64,000 nt of DNA from Alcaligenes sp. SORT26 (GCF_017377875.1 NZ_CP070975.1:558001-622000); one strand, 5' to 3'. Positions 46,488 to 54,625 are shown, numbered from the stretch's first letter. The notes: a model not told the origin generated them from the letters alone. A program made the numbers and translations.

Positions 46488-47249
46488 TTATTTCACGGCC
46501 AAGCTTGCATTCTGCTCCCACAGTGCATGGAAATGATGAATGGGGCCTTGGCCTAAACCGACCTGTAACTGGTCAGCCGCTGCGATGGCACCATTCAGGT
46601 ATTTTTTGGCCAGACCTACCGCTTCGGGCACGCTTCTGCCCGGTAGCAGGGCGGCAATCGCAGAGGACAAGGAGCAGCCCGTGCCATGTGTATTACAAGT
46701 AGGAATGCGGGGTGTCTGAAAGACATGGCGCTGGCTTTGGCTCTGGCCCTGGCCCTGGAGTAAATCCACACTGTCCGGCCCATCCAGATGGCCGCCTTTG
46801 AGCAATACCCATTTGGGTCCCAGCAAGCACAGCTCGTGTAGATAGGCGTGCATGTCTGCCAAGGAAGCAGGTTCCGGTTTTTGCAGCAGATCACCTGCTT
46901 CGGGCAAGTTGGGGGTCAAAACGGTACACAGGGGCAGCAGCTTGTCGCGCAGGACAGACACGGCTTCGGGGCTCAGCAATCGATCGCCACTTTTGGCGGC
47001 CATCACTGGGTCCAGAACAATCGGGCAGTCCAGTCCCCGGCGTTGCAGGCGATCCGCAAGAGCTTCGGCAATGCCGACATTGGCAATCATGCCGATCTTG
47101 ATGGCATCCACTCGCACATCATCAAAAACCGCGTCTAGCTGCTCGGCCACAAAGTCCGGTTCCAGCGCGACAAAACGCCGGACACCTTGCGTGTTTTGCG
47201 CGACTACGGCGGTAATGACACTCATGCCGTAGGCACCCAAGGCATACAT
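46488..47249 (-). CDS. thiD: ThiD-like HMP/HMP-P kinase lacking its N-terminus
   Basis: ThiD phosphorylates hydroxymethylpyrimidine twice for thiamine synthesis. From MYALGAYGMSVITAVVAQNTQGV onward the 253 residues match ThiD, with DPVMAAKSGDRLL, LKGGHLDG and the C-terminal anion-hole TCNTHGTGCSLSSAIAA. Family members begin about 20 residues earlier, with an LTIAGSD-GGAGIQADLKA strand and loop. Here the in-frame codons before the ATG still read GTDLLAGIQADLKA, but an in-frame stop follows upstream with no ATG, GTG or TTG between, and the DNA there is the 3' end of a TPP riboswitch. The gene seems to have lost its start and first strand, so it may be a pseudogene or start unusually. Confidence 0.75.
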   Translation of the reverse strand: MYALGAYGMSVITAVVAQNTQGVRRFVALEPDFVAEQLDAVFDDVRVDAIKIGMIANVGIAEALADRLQRRGLDCPIVLDPVMAAKSGDRLLSPEAVSVLRDKLLPLCTVLTPNLPEAGDLLQKPEPASLADMHAYLHELCLLGPKWVLLKGGHLDGPDSVDLLQGQGQSQSQRHVFQTPRIPTCNTHGTGCSLSSAIAALLPGRSVPEAVGLAKKYLNGAIAAADQLQVGLGQGPIHHFHALWEQNASLAVK

Positions 47250-47290
47250 GGCTTTCAGATCAGCCTGAATACCGGCGAGCAGGTCAGTAC

Positions 47291-47395
47291 CCGTCCCTTC
47301 GCCGGCATGACCCGGATCAGGTTCAACGGGTCACTGCGGTGCAATCTGGCCAGGCAGTTTCTCAGCCTGCTCACCAGGCTCCCCTCAGATTGGAA
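47291..47395 (-). promoter_or_regulatory. TPP riboswitch (THI element)
   Basis: Read on the minus strand, the conserved blocks appear in order: GGGGAGCC, GGCTGAGA, then CCCGTTGAACCTGATCCGGG, then GTCATGCCGGCG and AAGGGA. These match the thiamine-pyrophosphate aptamer. A candidate -10 box TATACT lies upstream at 47424-47429 and a small hairpin at 47397-47416. The element runs directly into thiD coding sequence: no separate expression platform or ribosome site remains. Confidence 0.93.
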
Positions 47396-47507
47396 CATCG
47401 TTTCCTTAAAAACGATCTGGGCGAGTATACCTGTGCTCGGTCTACAACTCGTCCGTCAGGAATTGCGCTCGCCCAAGCCAATATCTTCCTGCACCCGTTC
47501 ACCAGAT

Positions 47508-48296
47508 TTAAAGCTGGTTGCGGTAATTGGCAGGGGTTTGCCCAAAGCTGCGGCGGAACAGGCTGATAAAGGCGCTGGGGCTGGAGTAACCCAGATCGTA
47601 GGCAATGGTGGCCACCGGAATACCGGCTGCCAGCATTTCCAGGGATCGCATCAGGCGGGCGCGTTGTCGCCAGGCGGTGAAGGTAAAGCCGGTTTCTGTC
47701 ACAAAGCGACGGCTCAGGGTACGCAGGCTGACAGCGGCCCAGTCCGCCCAATGTTCCATCCCCTGATTGTTGCTGGGGTCGGCAATCAGGGCACGGGCAA
47801 TGCGCTGTAGCCGAGGATCTTGTGGCAGGGGCAGGCCAAATGGCTCAATCGGCAAATTGCGGATTTCATCCAGAACAACGGCGGCAATATGCGCTTGTAC
47901 GTCAGGTAAAGGGGCGGCCGGGACCAAATCCCAGGAGCAGGCTCGCAAGACGGATTCGCGCAGCAGGCCTGAGGTACGCAGGGTGCAGGCTTGTTGGGGC
48001 AGGTCGGAACAGGCAGCTTCATCCACATAGACGCTCCAGCCGTGAAAGGGGCCGTGTGACTGGCCTGAGTGCAGCACATGTGGTGGCAGCCAGACCGCAT
48101 GGATGGCGGGGACTACCCAGACAGCATCTTCCACGCCTACGGACAGCAGGCCACGCAGAGACCCGAACAGTTGTCCGCGTGCATGTTGATGCGGTCGGGA
48201 AGACAGCTCCGAGTCGTGATTCCCCATTACCGCAAACAGAACGGGATCCTGGGGGAAATTCAGAAAATCATGCAGACCAATCTTGCGTTCAGGCAT
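47508..48296 (-). CDS. AraC-family regulator with cupin domain
   Basis: The 262-residue protein has an N-terminal cupin sensor (about residues 28-110, with SSRPHQHARGQ and PPHVLHSGQSHG) and a C-terminal AraC domain (about 165-258, with LSRRFVTETGFTF and GYSSPSAFISLFRRSFGQTP). Its layout resembles that of the AraC regulator at 6145. It diverges from a three-gene operon of unknown small proteins starting at 48389, with only 92 nt between, and is the likely regulator of that operon. Confidence 0.87.
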   Translation of the reverse strand: MPERKIGLHDFLNFPQDPVLFAVMGNHDSELSSRPHQHARGQLFGSLRGLLSVGVEDAVWVVPAIHAVWLPPHVLHSGQSHGPFHGWSVYVDEAACSDLPQQACTLRTSGLLRESVLRACSWDLVPAAPLPDVQAHIAAVVLDEIRNLPIEPFGLPLPQDPRLQRIARALIADPSNNQGMEHWADWAAVSLRTLSRRFVTETGFTFTAWRQRARLMRSLEMLAAGIPVATIAYDLGYSSPSAFISLFRRSFGQTPANYRNQL

Positions 48297-48388
48297 GGCG
48301 TAATTTTGTTATTAATTGACCGATATAGTGTACAGCCGCCAAAACCTTTCTGCTTACACTGAAAACCTTGATCCATAAGGAGCGACTG

Positions 48389-48643
48389 ATGCAAGCACAA
48401 GACATTCTTCCCGACCATGCCAATGAAGTTCACATTGGCGGGACGACGATCCGCAAAGGAACGGTTGGCGCGTTTTTGCATAATGCCGCCGTGTTGCGCC
48501 AAGCAGAGCTTGGTGACGCACAACGTCAGCAGGCGTTGAACGATATTCTGACTGCTTTACCTGCCCTGAAAGCACTGGGCTTGTTTGATGCCTTGCAGAT
48601 TCGAGATCCACAATTGCGTGATTTTGTGGAGTCCCGGCTGTGA
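48389..48643 (+). CDS. Unrecognised 84-residue protein, first of a three-gene operon
   Basis: I do not recognise the family. The protein (starting MQAQDILPDHANEVHIGG) is soluble, with a short strand-turn segment VHIGGTTIRKGTVGAFLHNA followed by a helical half rich in Leu and Ala, and has no signal peptide or cysteine. AAGGAG eight bases before the ATG supports the start at 48389 rather than 48368. Its stop overlaps the next start as TGATG. It diverges from an AraC regulator. Confidence 0.7.
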   Translation: MQAQDILPDHANEVHIGGTTIRKGTVGAFLHNAAVLRQAELGDAQRQQALNDILTALPALKALGLFDALQIRDPQLRDFVESRL

Positions 48644-48783
48644 TGAAACATGAGGGCGCAACCGTCCGACCGTACTTGTTGCGCGATATTGCCTGGCTGT
48701 ATGTGCCCAGCGGTTTGATGCATGCCTTTGGGGGCGCACCCCGTTCAGGCGCTCGTCGCTTTGACGTGGGCTGTCTTTATTGA
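48643..48783 (+). CDS. Candidate 46-residue protein, translationally coupled
   Basis: A short frame starts in the TGATG overlap with the preceding gene and ends 15 nt before the next one, filling what would otherwise be a 155-nt gap. It begins MKHEGATVRPYLLRD and holds WLYVPSGLMHAFGG in the middle. GGAG lies about ten bases upstream. No family is recognised. The tight packing favours a real gene, but at this length chance cannot be excluded. Confidence 0.5.
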   Translation: MKHEGATVRPYLLRDIAWLYVPSGLMHAFGGAPRSGARRFDVGCLY

Positions 48784-48798
48784 TCGCAAGGAGAAGTC

Positions 48799-49185
48799 AT
48801 GCAAGTGGATGACAGCCAGTTTCCATTGGTGTTTTTAAGAGAGCACGACCAGACGCAAACGCCGCAACAAACCCAGGCTCAGTTGGAGGCCTTGTTGAAC
48901 CGGGGGCAGCGCTTTGTCTTGTTGACGGAACGTCTGGGTGGTGAGGATCAGGCCCAGGCAGAAAGCCATGAGGAACGCAAGCAACGGGCTTTGTTCTTCA
49001 AACAGAATAAGCAGCGTTTGAAGGACTTATGCGCTGGTATGGTTCTGATCAGCAAAGGGCGGGCGATTCCGGCAGCGGCTCGCTTGGCACAGCAAACCTT
49101 GGGGCGGGTGTTAGGGCTACGTTTTGCTTTTGTCGTGGACGAGGGCGAAGCCCGGCTTGAAGCTCAGCGATTGCTGATGCCTTGA
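48799..49185 (+). CDS. Unrecognised 128-residue protein, last of a three-gene operon
   Basis: This soluble protein begins MQVDDSQFPLVFLREHD and alternates hydrophobic strands (PLVFLRE, RFVLLTE, GMVLISK, RFAFVVDE) with charged helices (ESHEERKQRALFFKQNKQR), an alpha/beta pattern reminiscent of STAS-like folds, though I cannot assign a family. It has a strong AAGGAG ribosome site and ends at a terminator. With the two small genes before it, it forms an operon opposite an AraC regulator. The function is unknown. Confidence 0.72.
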   Translation: MQVDDSQFPLVFLREHDQTQTPQQTQAQLEALLNRGQRFVLLTERLGGEDQAQAESHEERKQRALFFKQNKQRLKDLCAGMVLISKGRAIPAAARLAQQTLGRVLGLRFAFVVDEGEARLEAQRLLMP

Positions 49186-49243
49186 TTCAATCAGGATGGT
49201 GCGGGTCTGCGGTAGTGGCTTTGCACCCTGTATCGATCTCCCC

Positions 49244-49266
49244 AGGCCGCTGATGCGGCCTTTTTT
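49244..49266 (+). terminator. Terminator of the three-gene operon
   Basis: AGGCCGC pairs with GCGGCCT around a TGAT loop, followed by a T run. A second small hairpin (about 49299-49321) follows before the next promoter. Confidence 0.9.
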
Positions 49267-49349
49267 ACGTGTGGATGAAAGCGGACGGTTTGAGATAAAA
49301 AACCTGCCCGGTGCAGGTTTTAGTGTTCATTGACTTATTTTTCTATAAA

Positions 49350-49364
49350 ATATACGGCGTATAT
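49350..49364. promoter_or_regulatory. Palindromic operator before the DHFR-like/TetR operon
   Basis: ATATACG-G-CGTATAT is a perfect dyad 11 bp before the start codon, in an AT-rich promoter region (TATAAA at 49344). The TetR protein encoded second in the operon is the likely ligand. Confidence 0.6.
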
Positions 49365-49375
49365 ATAAAGGAAAA

Positions 49376-49927
49376 ATGATGAGCACAGTAAAGAGCACCG
49401 CACACGTTTTCATCGGCACCAGCCTGGACGGATTCATCGCCAAACCGGACGGGGATATTTCCTGGTTGCTGGAGCGCAGCGATCCTGCGGAAGACCACGG
49501 CTATATGGCTTTTATTGCGGATAAAGACGCGGTTGTGATGGGGCGTGGGACCTACGAAAAAGTCCTGACGTTTGACGCCTGGCCGTACGAGCTGCCCGTG
49601 GTGGTCATGTCCAAACAATTGGCGGACACGCCTGTTCCTGAACATTTGCAGGGCAAAGTCCGTTTCTCCCAGCAAACCCCCGAGCAAGTCATGGAACAGT
49701 TTGCGGCTGAAAAGCGGCAGCGTATTTATGTAGATGGTGGCCAAGTCATCCAGTCCTTTTTGCGTGCCGGTTTGGTGCAGGACATGATCTTGTCCACCAT
49801 GCCTGTGCTGATCGGTGAAGGACGCCGACTGTTTGGTGGCGTGAAGCAAGACATGGATTGGAGCCTGGTTTCCAGCCAAAGCTTCCCCTCGGGGCTGGTG
49901 CAATCGCGCTATCAGCTCAAGTCATGA
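49376..49927 (+). CDS. Dihydrofolate-reductase-like (RibD C-terminal) protein
   Basis: The 183-residue protein belongs to the RibD-C/DHFR-like reductase family: HVFIGTSLDGFIAKPDGD at the start, VMGRGTYEKVL, then IYVDGGQVIQSFLRAGLVQD and PVLIGEGRRLFGG. Members are NADPH-binding reductases of unknown substrate, not classical FolA. Two adjacent ATGs follow an AAGGA site. Its stop overlaps the TetR start as ATGA, so the pair is translationally coupled. Confidence 0.85.
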   Translation: MMSTVKSTAHVFIGTSLDGFIAKPDGDISWLLERSDPAEDHGYMAFIADKDAVVMGRGTYEKVLTFDAWPYELPVVVMSKQLADTPVPEHLQGKVRFSQQTPEQVMEQFAAEKRQRIYVDGGQVIQSFLRAGLVQDMILSTMPVLIGEGRRLFGGVKQDMDWSLVSSQSFPSGLVQSRYQLKS

Positions 49928-50466
49928 GCCGTGGACGAGGCCGTCCAGCTGGGGGAACCGGCCTGACGCTGGACCATATTCTGCAAGCGGGTCTGGAACT
50001 GCTGGACGAAGGCGGTGAGCAAGGCTTGAGCATGCGCGCCCTGGCATTCCGCCTCGGTGTGACCCCCATGAGCCTGTACAACCATGTGCCCGACCGGGCG
50101 GGTTTGCTGCGCCTGCTATCCGGTCGGGTGTATGCACAGGTTCTGGATGGGCTGGAAGAGGCCGAAACCAGCAAGGCAGAACTACGCGCCATTTTGTTGC
50201 GCTATCACCAGGCGGTTGGCCGTCATCCCCACCTGACCTTGGCTATTTTTAGCGATCAGCAGGCCTTTGCCGGGGTAACGGCCAAGATTACCCAGCGCTT
50301 GCAGACTCTCTTGGCTGACAGTGTGGGAGAGCCTGAGTTGTGGCTGGGCATATTGGTAGACCATGCTCATGGCAGCGCGTTGGCTGTATCCATGACGCCC
50401 GATGAGTTGACGCCACCTTTGTATGAGCAGGCCCTGGATCGCTTGTTAAGGGTGATGAAGGGCTAG
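49924..50466 (+). CDS. TetR-family regulator
   Basis: The 180-residue protein has a TetR helix-turn-helix at about residues 18-62 (MRALAFRLGVTPMSLYNHV), with a TetR_C-like ligand domain. The frame is open upstream, but the ATG in the ATGA overlap with the DHFR-like gene begins the usual MSRGRGRPAG arm. It probably represses its own operon through the dyad at 49350-49364. Its end converges on the CopC-CopD gene with a 16-nt gap. Confidence 0.85.
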   Translation: MSRGRGRPAGGTGLTLDHILQAGLELLDEGGEQGLSMRALAFRLGVTPMSLYNHVPDRAGLLRLLSGRVYAQVLDGLEEAETSKAELRAILLRYHQAVGRHPHLTLAIFSDQQAFAGVTAKITQRLQTLLADSVGEPELWLGILVDHAHGSALAVSMTPDELTPPLYEQALDRLLRVMKG

Positions 50467-50482
50467 TTCTGGTGCATTTCAC

Positions 50483-52108
50483 TTATTGGGCTTGCAGATC
50501 CAGCGTGGTATCCAGGTGTATGCGTTCAAAGTCTGAAATCAGCACTTGAATACGAATGTTCCAACTGGCCAGATGGGGCAGCTCAATCGTGGAGACCTCC
50601 CATTGATCCTGCGAAGTGGGCTGGGCAGGGAAGGTAATCGACTCCACTCCGGCTTGAGGATTGCTGAAAATGACCTCGACTTCCTGAGCCTTCAAGGGGC
50701 TGAAATCAGCTTCGTATAAGGCCACGGTCAGGCTGGCGGGGTGTTGTGCGCTGGCCGGGAGATAGATCAGGTCTGCCATCCCTGCATCAGTATGGACATG
50801 AGTAGAAATGCTGGGGGCGGCAAGCTGAGCCAGGGCACGTGGGGGCGGGGTAAAACGCCACAAGGCAACGACAGCCAGAATCAGCACGACCAGCACATAC
50901 TCCAGGTGAATCACCCGCCGCATTGCTTGCCGTGCATGGCTATCCTGCTGCAAGACGGCTTGAGTCAAACGGTAGCGGTTATAGGCTCCCAATCCCAGCA
51001 GAAGGGCGACCAGTATCAGCTTGATTCCCAGTACCTGCCCATAGGCGCTTTCCCATAGAGATGAGAGCTGATCGAATTGCACATAGATCAGCGCAGCACC
51101 ACTCAGGATCAAGATCAATAAAACAGTGGGAATCCAGCGGGAGAACATAGTCAGGAGCCGGGATTCTTGACCCTGCTTCAGCGCGTAGGCCAAGGGCAAG
51201 AAAGAGCCTATCCAGAGCGTCACGGCCACAACGTGCAGCCAGACACTGGGCCGGGATAGCCTGGCGGGTTCTGCCGTGCTGGCATGACCACTGGCAGCCA
51301 GGGAGCCGCCCAACAGAATCAGGGCTAAAACAGCCAGCCATTTTTGCTTCTTGGGATGGGGGAACGTCCAAGAAAGGGCCGCACAGGCCAAGGCTATCCA
51401 TCCCAGCAGGACTGCCAAGCCCATCGAGGTTGAAGCGGCTGTTTTCCAGGCAGTACCGCTTAACAAGGCAGAAAGTGGCAAGTCCAAGGCATCAACACCG
51501 ACCAAACCAAGGTTCAGCAGTAAGGCGATGGCACCCAAGGCCAGCATGATGGGGGCAAGGCGACCGGGTCGCACAGCGGAGTCCGTTGAAGTGCTTATCT
51601 GTGCCCGGTAGAGAGCCCACGCTATGCCGGTGAACAAACCCAGATAGCCCAAGAGACGGGACAGCCAAATCAAGCTATTTCTGACAGGGCCGTTGCCGTT
51701 GCTATCAAGTTGGTTTGAACTACTAGGCACACCGACAGAAAACGTGAGCATTCCGCCTACGGGATGGCCGTCCGCAGAAATGACCCGCCAACTGAGTCCA
51801 TAGGTGCCTTGATCTTCCAAGGGGGGTAATGCCAGCTCCAGCCCATTGTTTTGCATCCGGGGTTCTTCCAGGGATTCGGTAGAGCCGTCGGGACGAATCA
51901 GCTTCATCAATAAGGGTGAGACCGATTCATTAAAACTGAGTGAAACGGTTCTGGGGTGCTGGGACAAGATGGCGCCACTATCAGGGCTGCTGGCAACTAA
52001 AGAGGCGTGGGCATGAAGTATGGGAGCCCAGGTCAGTAAAAGCAGGACCGCAAGCAACATCGCTAGCGAGTGGCAAGCCGCTCGCCCACGCAGGATCTGC
52101 GTATGCAT
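50483..52108 (-). CDS. CopC-CopD fusion, copper transport/resistance
   Basis: The 541-residue protein joins a secreted CopC domain (signal ending HAHASLVASSPDSG, residues about 1-120, with the N-terminal copper histidine) to an eight-helix CopD membrane domain (about 155-410) and a C-terminal periplasmic region. YcnJ of Bacillus has the same layout and imports copper. GGAG precedes the ATG at 52108. It is last in an operon with YcnI and DUF2946 genes, both copper-linked. Import or periplasmic handling of copper is likely; the direction is not certain. Confidence 0.88.
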   Translation of the reverse strand: MHTQILRGRAACHSLAMLLAVLLLLTWAPILHAHASLVASSPDSGAILSQHPRTVSLSFNESVSPLLMKLIRPDGSTESLEEPRMQNNGLELALPPLEDQGTYGLSWRVISADGHPVGGMLTFSVGVPSSSNQLDSNGNGPVRNSLIWLSRLLGYLGLFTGIAWALYRAQISTSTDSAVRPGRLAPIMLALGAIALLLNLGLVGVDALDLPLSALLSGTAWKTAASTSMGLAVLLGWIALACAALSWTFPHPKKQKWLAVLALILLGGSLAASGHASTAEPARLSRPSVWLHVVAVTLWIGSFLPLAYALKQGQESRLLTMFSRWIPTVLLILILSGAALIYVQFDQLSSLWESAYGQVLGIKLILVALLLGLGAYNRYRLTQAVLQQDSHARQAMRRVIHLEYVLVVLILAVVALWRFTPPPRALAQLAAPSISTHVHTDAGMADLIYLPASAQHPASLTVALYEADFSPLKAQEVEVIFSNPQAGVESITFPAQPTSQDQWEVSTIELPHLASWNIRIQVLISDFERIHLDTTLDLQAQ

Positions 52109-52161
52109 AGGATCTCCTTCAGGCTGATGCACAGAACTTATGCGCATCAGCCGCCGGTGTA

Positions 52162-52698
52162 TTAGGGCTTGGGCAGCAGTTGCAGGGCAGGAGCGGGGGC
52201 GTCGGAGTGGTCGGCTGCTTCCTTGGTGCCAGGAGCTGCCTGATCAATCCAGCGTTCTACGCCTTGCTCACATTCCTGAACGACCGGGAAGTAGAGCGTG
52301 CTATTGGGCTTGAGTTCATCGGCCAGGTAGCTGATGAACACGAACTCGTCGTAGTGTTCGTCCTGCAAGGGGCCGCCAGCCCAGACGACTTCCTGAACGC
52401 CAGAGCTGACCTTGGCGCCCCAACGGGTGTAAGCCTGTTTGTAGTCACCTTTGACGGTTTCCAGTGTCCAGCCTGCTTTGGGTTGTGGTTTCACACCGAC
52501 CACCCCTTCGGGAACACGGACGCGGATTTTGGTCGTGGCAGAGCCTTTGCAGCCATGCGGCACGGATAGAACAGCCTTGTAGCTGCTGCCTACTGACGCT
52601 TGCTTGGTTTGCAGGGAAACGTGAGCAACAGCGGAAGACGCGAACAGCACAGCAGCCATGCCCAGAATGGCACGGGAAGACGTAGAAGAAATCGACAT
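52162..52698 (-). CDS. YcnI-type DUF1775 copper-binding protein
   Basis: The 178-residue protein is exported (signal ending SSAVAH) and its mature part begins at or next to His in AHVSLQTKQASVG. In YcnI the N-terminal histidine with a tryptophan binds Cu(II); GWTLETVKG and WAGGPLQDEHYDEF match the family. It lies 53 nt before the CopC-CopD gene, so it may hand copper to the transporter. It probably acts as a periplasmic copper carrier. Confidence 0.88.
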   Translation of the reverse strand: MSISSTSSRAILGMAAVLFASSAVAHVSLQTKQASVGSSYKAVLSVPHGCKGSATTKIRVRVPEGVVGVKPQPKAGWTLETVKGDYKQAYTRWGAKVSSGVQEVVWAGGPLQDEHYDEFVFISYLADELKPNSTLYFPVVQECEQGVERWIDQAAPGTKEAADHSDAPAPALQLLPKP

Positions 52699-52750
52699 GA
52701 AAAACCTCGGCTAGATAGAAAAAGAAAGACCGTCAAAGGACGGGGATATA

Positions 52751-53176
52751 TCAAGCGAGGGATACGGGTGGGGCGCGTGACCCTAAAGGTGGGCCTTGTG
52801 CGGGTAGCGGTGGCCGGGTTTGATTGCTTTCGACCAGTAAAACCGGTCGATACGTAATCAGGCTGATCAGAACAGGTGCATCCAGCGTTGGCAATAAAGC
52901 GGGAGAAGCCGCGATGCCAAAGGGGCAGTCCTGCTGCGTGTGATGGGTATTGGAATCCGCTTGACCATCCTGGCCGATCAGATCAATCCAGAGCGTATTT
53001 GCTGAATTGCCCGCAGTACAGAAGGTAATGGCAAAACCATTGTCTTGTGCAGAGCGGGTAGGCATATAGCCCGCCGGTACGATGGCGCGACAGACGTAGG
53101 CCAGCAGAGCCAGGCAAAACAGAAGTTGCCAAACTCGGATTTCGCGTAAAACGAAACGGGGACCCAGGGCGCGCAT
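52751..53176 (-). CDS. DUF2946 protein
   Basis: The 141-residue protein has one N-terminal hydrophobic helix (about residues 16-34), GYMP after it, a cysteine in ITFCTAG and a HHTQQDCPFG segment, as in DUF2946. The family is commonly found with copper genes, and the His/Cys groups suggest metal binding. It leads the minus-strand operon with YcnI and CopC-CopD. Its biochemical role is not known. The 204 nt upstream hold the promoter and the terminator of the glutathione transferase gene. Confidence 0.78.
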   Translation of the reverse strand: MRALGPRFVLREIRVWQLLFCLALLAYVCRAIVPAGYMPTRSAQDNGFAITFCTAGNSANTLWIDLIGQDGQADSNTHHTQQDCPFGIAASPALLPTLDAPVLISLITYRPVLLVESNQTRPPLPAQGPPLGSRAPPVSLA

Positions 53177-53326
53177 GCGGAAAAGTATATTACAAAACCG
53201 GCGGCTGACTGATGAGGGGCTTGCCAGTTATCTGGCGCCAAACTTTAAGTGAATTTGGATTTGGATGGTTTGCCGTCGCCGTTTTTGTCAGTAGGGCGTT
53301 AAGCGTCCCCATGTTCAGTCACGCAT

Positions 53327-53357
53327 AAAAAAAGCCGCGAACATGGCAGGCGGCTTT
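53327..53357 (-). terminator. Terminator of the ClpP-like/GST operon
   Basis: AAAGCCGC (53331-53338) pairs with GCGGCTTT (53350-53357), and seven T follow on the minus strand. It lies 24 nt past the glutathione transferase stop. Confidence 0.88.
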
Positions 53358-53380
53358 GGTCAGGCAAGGCAAAGCAGTGC

Positions 53381-54001
53381 TTAGGGAAAACCGGCGCATT
53401 GCTTTACAAAAGCAGGCCGTGAGGCCAGGCGGTGGTAGTAGTCTTCAGTCGCCTTGAGTACTGGGCGATCAAACGGCGTATTCAACCAGCGGTGGATGGA
53501 CAGGCCCAGAATAATATCGGCCAGGCTGAACTCTGATCCGGCTGCATAAGCGGGGGTCTGCGCCAAGTGCTTGTCCAGAACGGACATTACCTGCGTCCAG
53601 GCTGCCAAGGAGGCCTGAACCTGTGCCGCATCCTGATGCTTGGGCGATTGACGAACCAAACTCCAAAACGCATAAGTCCAGGTCGGGTTCAGCTCGGACG
53701 CCTGCCAGTCCAGCCATTGATCCACTTTGGCTCGTTGCCAGGCATCTTGCGGATACAAGGCGGTGGGTGCTTGGCGATTAGCCAGATAACGCACAATGGT
53801 ATGGGACTCCCACAGCACGCGATCCCCATCCAGCAGGACGGGGATTTTGGCGTTGGGGTTCAGCGCACGGAACTCGTCCGTGTTCACGTCCTTGAAACCC
53901 ATGCCCCAATCCTGCCGCTCAAACTCCAGATTCAGCTCCGCGCAGGTCCACATGACTTTGCGCACATTGATGGAGGATTCTCTGCCAAGAATAGTCAGCA
54001 T
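53381..54001 (-). CDS. Glutathione S-transferase
   Basis: The 206-residue protein has a thioredoxin-like N-terminal domain (residues 1-80) with the active-site serine region LGRESSINVRKVMW, NAKIPVLLDGDRVLWESHTI (glutathione-binding Pro and Glu-Ser) and an all-helical C-terminal domain. It conjugates or reduces electrophiles with glutathione in the cytosol. It follows the ClpP-like gene by 21 nt on the same strand, probably in one transcript. Substrates are not predictable. Confidence 0.9.
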   Translation of the reverse strand: MLTILGRESSINVRKVMWTCAELNLEFERQDWGMGFKDVNTDEFRALNPNAKIPVLLDGDRVLWESHTIVRYLANRQAPTALYPQDAWQRAKVDQWLDWQASELNPTWTYAFWSLVRQSPKHQDAAQVQASLAAWTQVMSVLDKHLAQTPAYAAGSEFSLADIILGLSIHRWLNTPFDRPVLKATEDYYHRLASRPAFVKQCAGFP

Positions 54002-54022
54002 GATGGGGCTCTCAGGTGATAT

Positions 54023-54625
54023 TTACTTGCTGGCGGGCAGCAGTTCGTCACGGCGTTCGATAATGCGCGAGATCAGGCCATATTCAATGGCTTCCTCGGC
54101 ACCCATCCATTTGTCGCGCTCGATATCGTCACGCACACGCTCGATAGGCTGGCCGGTTTCACGGGCAATCACCTGGGCGATACGTTCGCGCGCTTTCATG
54201 ATTTCCTGGGCTTGAATGGCCATATCGCTGGCCTGACCACCTGCGCCACCGCTGGGCTGGTGAATCAGAAAGCGGGTTTGTGGCAGGCACACGCGGCGTT
54301 CGCGGGCTGCACCCAGGAACAGGTGGGTGGCAGCACTGCCAACCCAACCGGTACCGACCATAGTGACGGGCGAGGAAATAAAACGCACCACATCATGGAT
54401 GGCATCGCCCGATTCCAGGTGGCCACCGGGGGAGGACACAATCATGGTGATGGGGGCGGTGGATTCGGCATCCAGCGCCAGCAGCTTGCGCACGGTTTCC
54501 GAGGCGAGCTTATCCGTGATGGTGCCAAAGACCAGCACAGTACGGGCGCGGAAGGCTTTTTCTTCCAGAAAGGCGCTGTCTTGAGGGCTGGTATCAGAGC
54601 GAGTTTCTTTTTCTTGGCCAAGCAT
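54023..54625 (-). CDS. ClpP-family serine protease
   Basis: The 200-residue protein has the ClpP fold with the oxyanion strand IVSSPGGHLESGDAIHD, a catalytic serine in GWVGSAATHLF, histidine in TRFLIHQPSGG and aspartate in DDIERDKWMGAEEAIEYGLI. The serine motif (GSAAT) differs from the usual ASMGA of housekeeping ClpP, and no clpX lies beside it, so it is probably a second, specialised ClpP. I take the ATG at 54625, with GGAG nine bases upstream, rather than 54760. The 344 nt upstream, to 54969, hold no gene I can support. Confidence 0.87.
   Translation of the reverse strand: MLGQEKETRSDTSPQDSAFLEEKAFRARTVLVFGTITDKLASETVRKLLALDAESTAPITMIVSSPGGHLESGDAIHDVVRFISSPVTMVGTGWVGSAATHLFLGAARERRVCLPQTRFLIHQPSGGAGGQASDMAIQAQEIMKARERIAQVIARETGQPIERVRDDIERDKWMGAEEAIEYGLISRIIERRDELLPASK

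Noticed and set aside
47187-47810. 207-codon plus-strand frame across the riboswitch and AraC end
   Set aside because: It reads through the reverse complement of the TPP aptamer and the AraC gene; both minus-strand features are secure.
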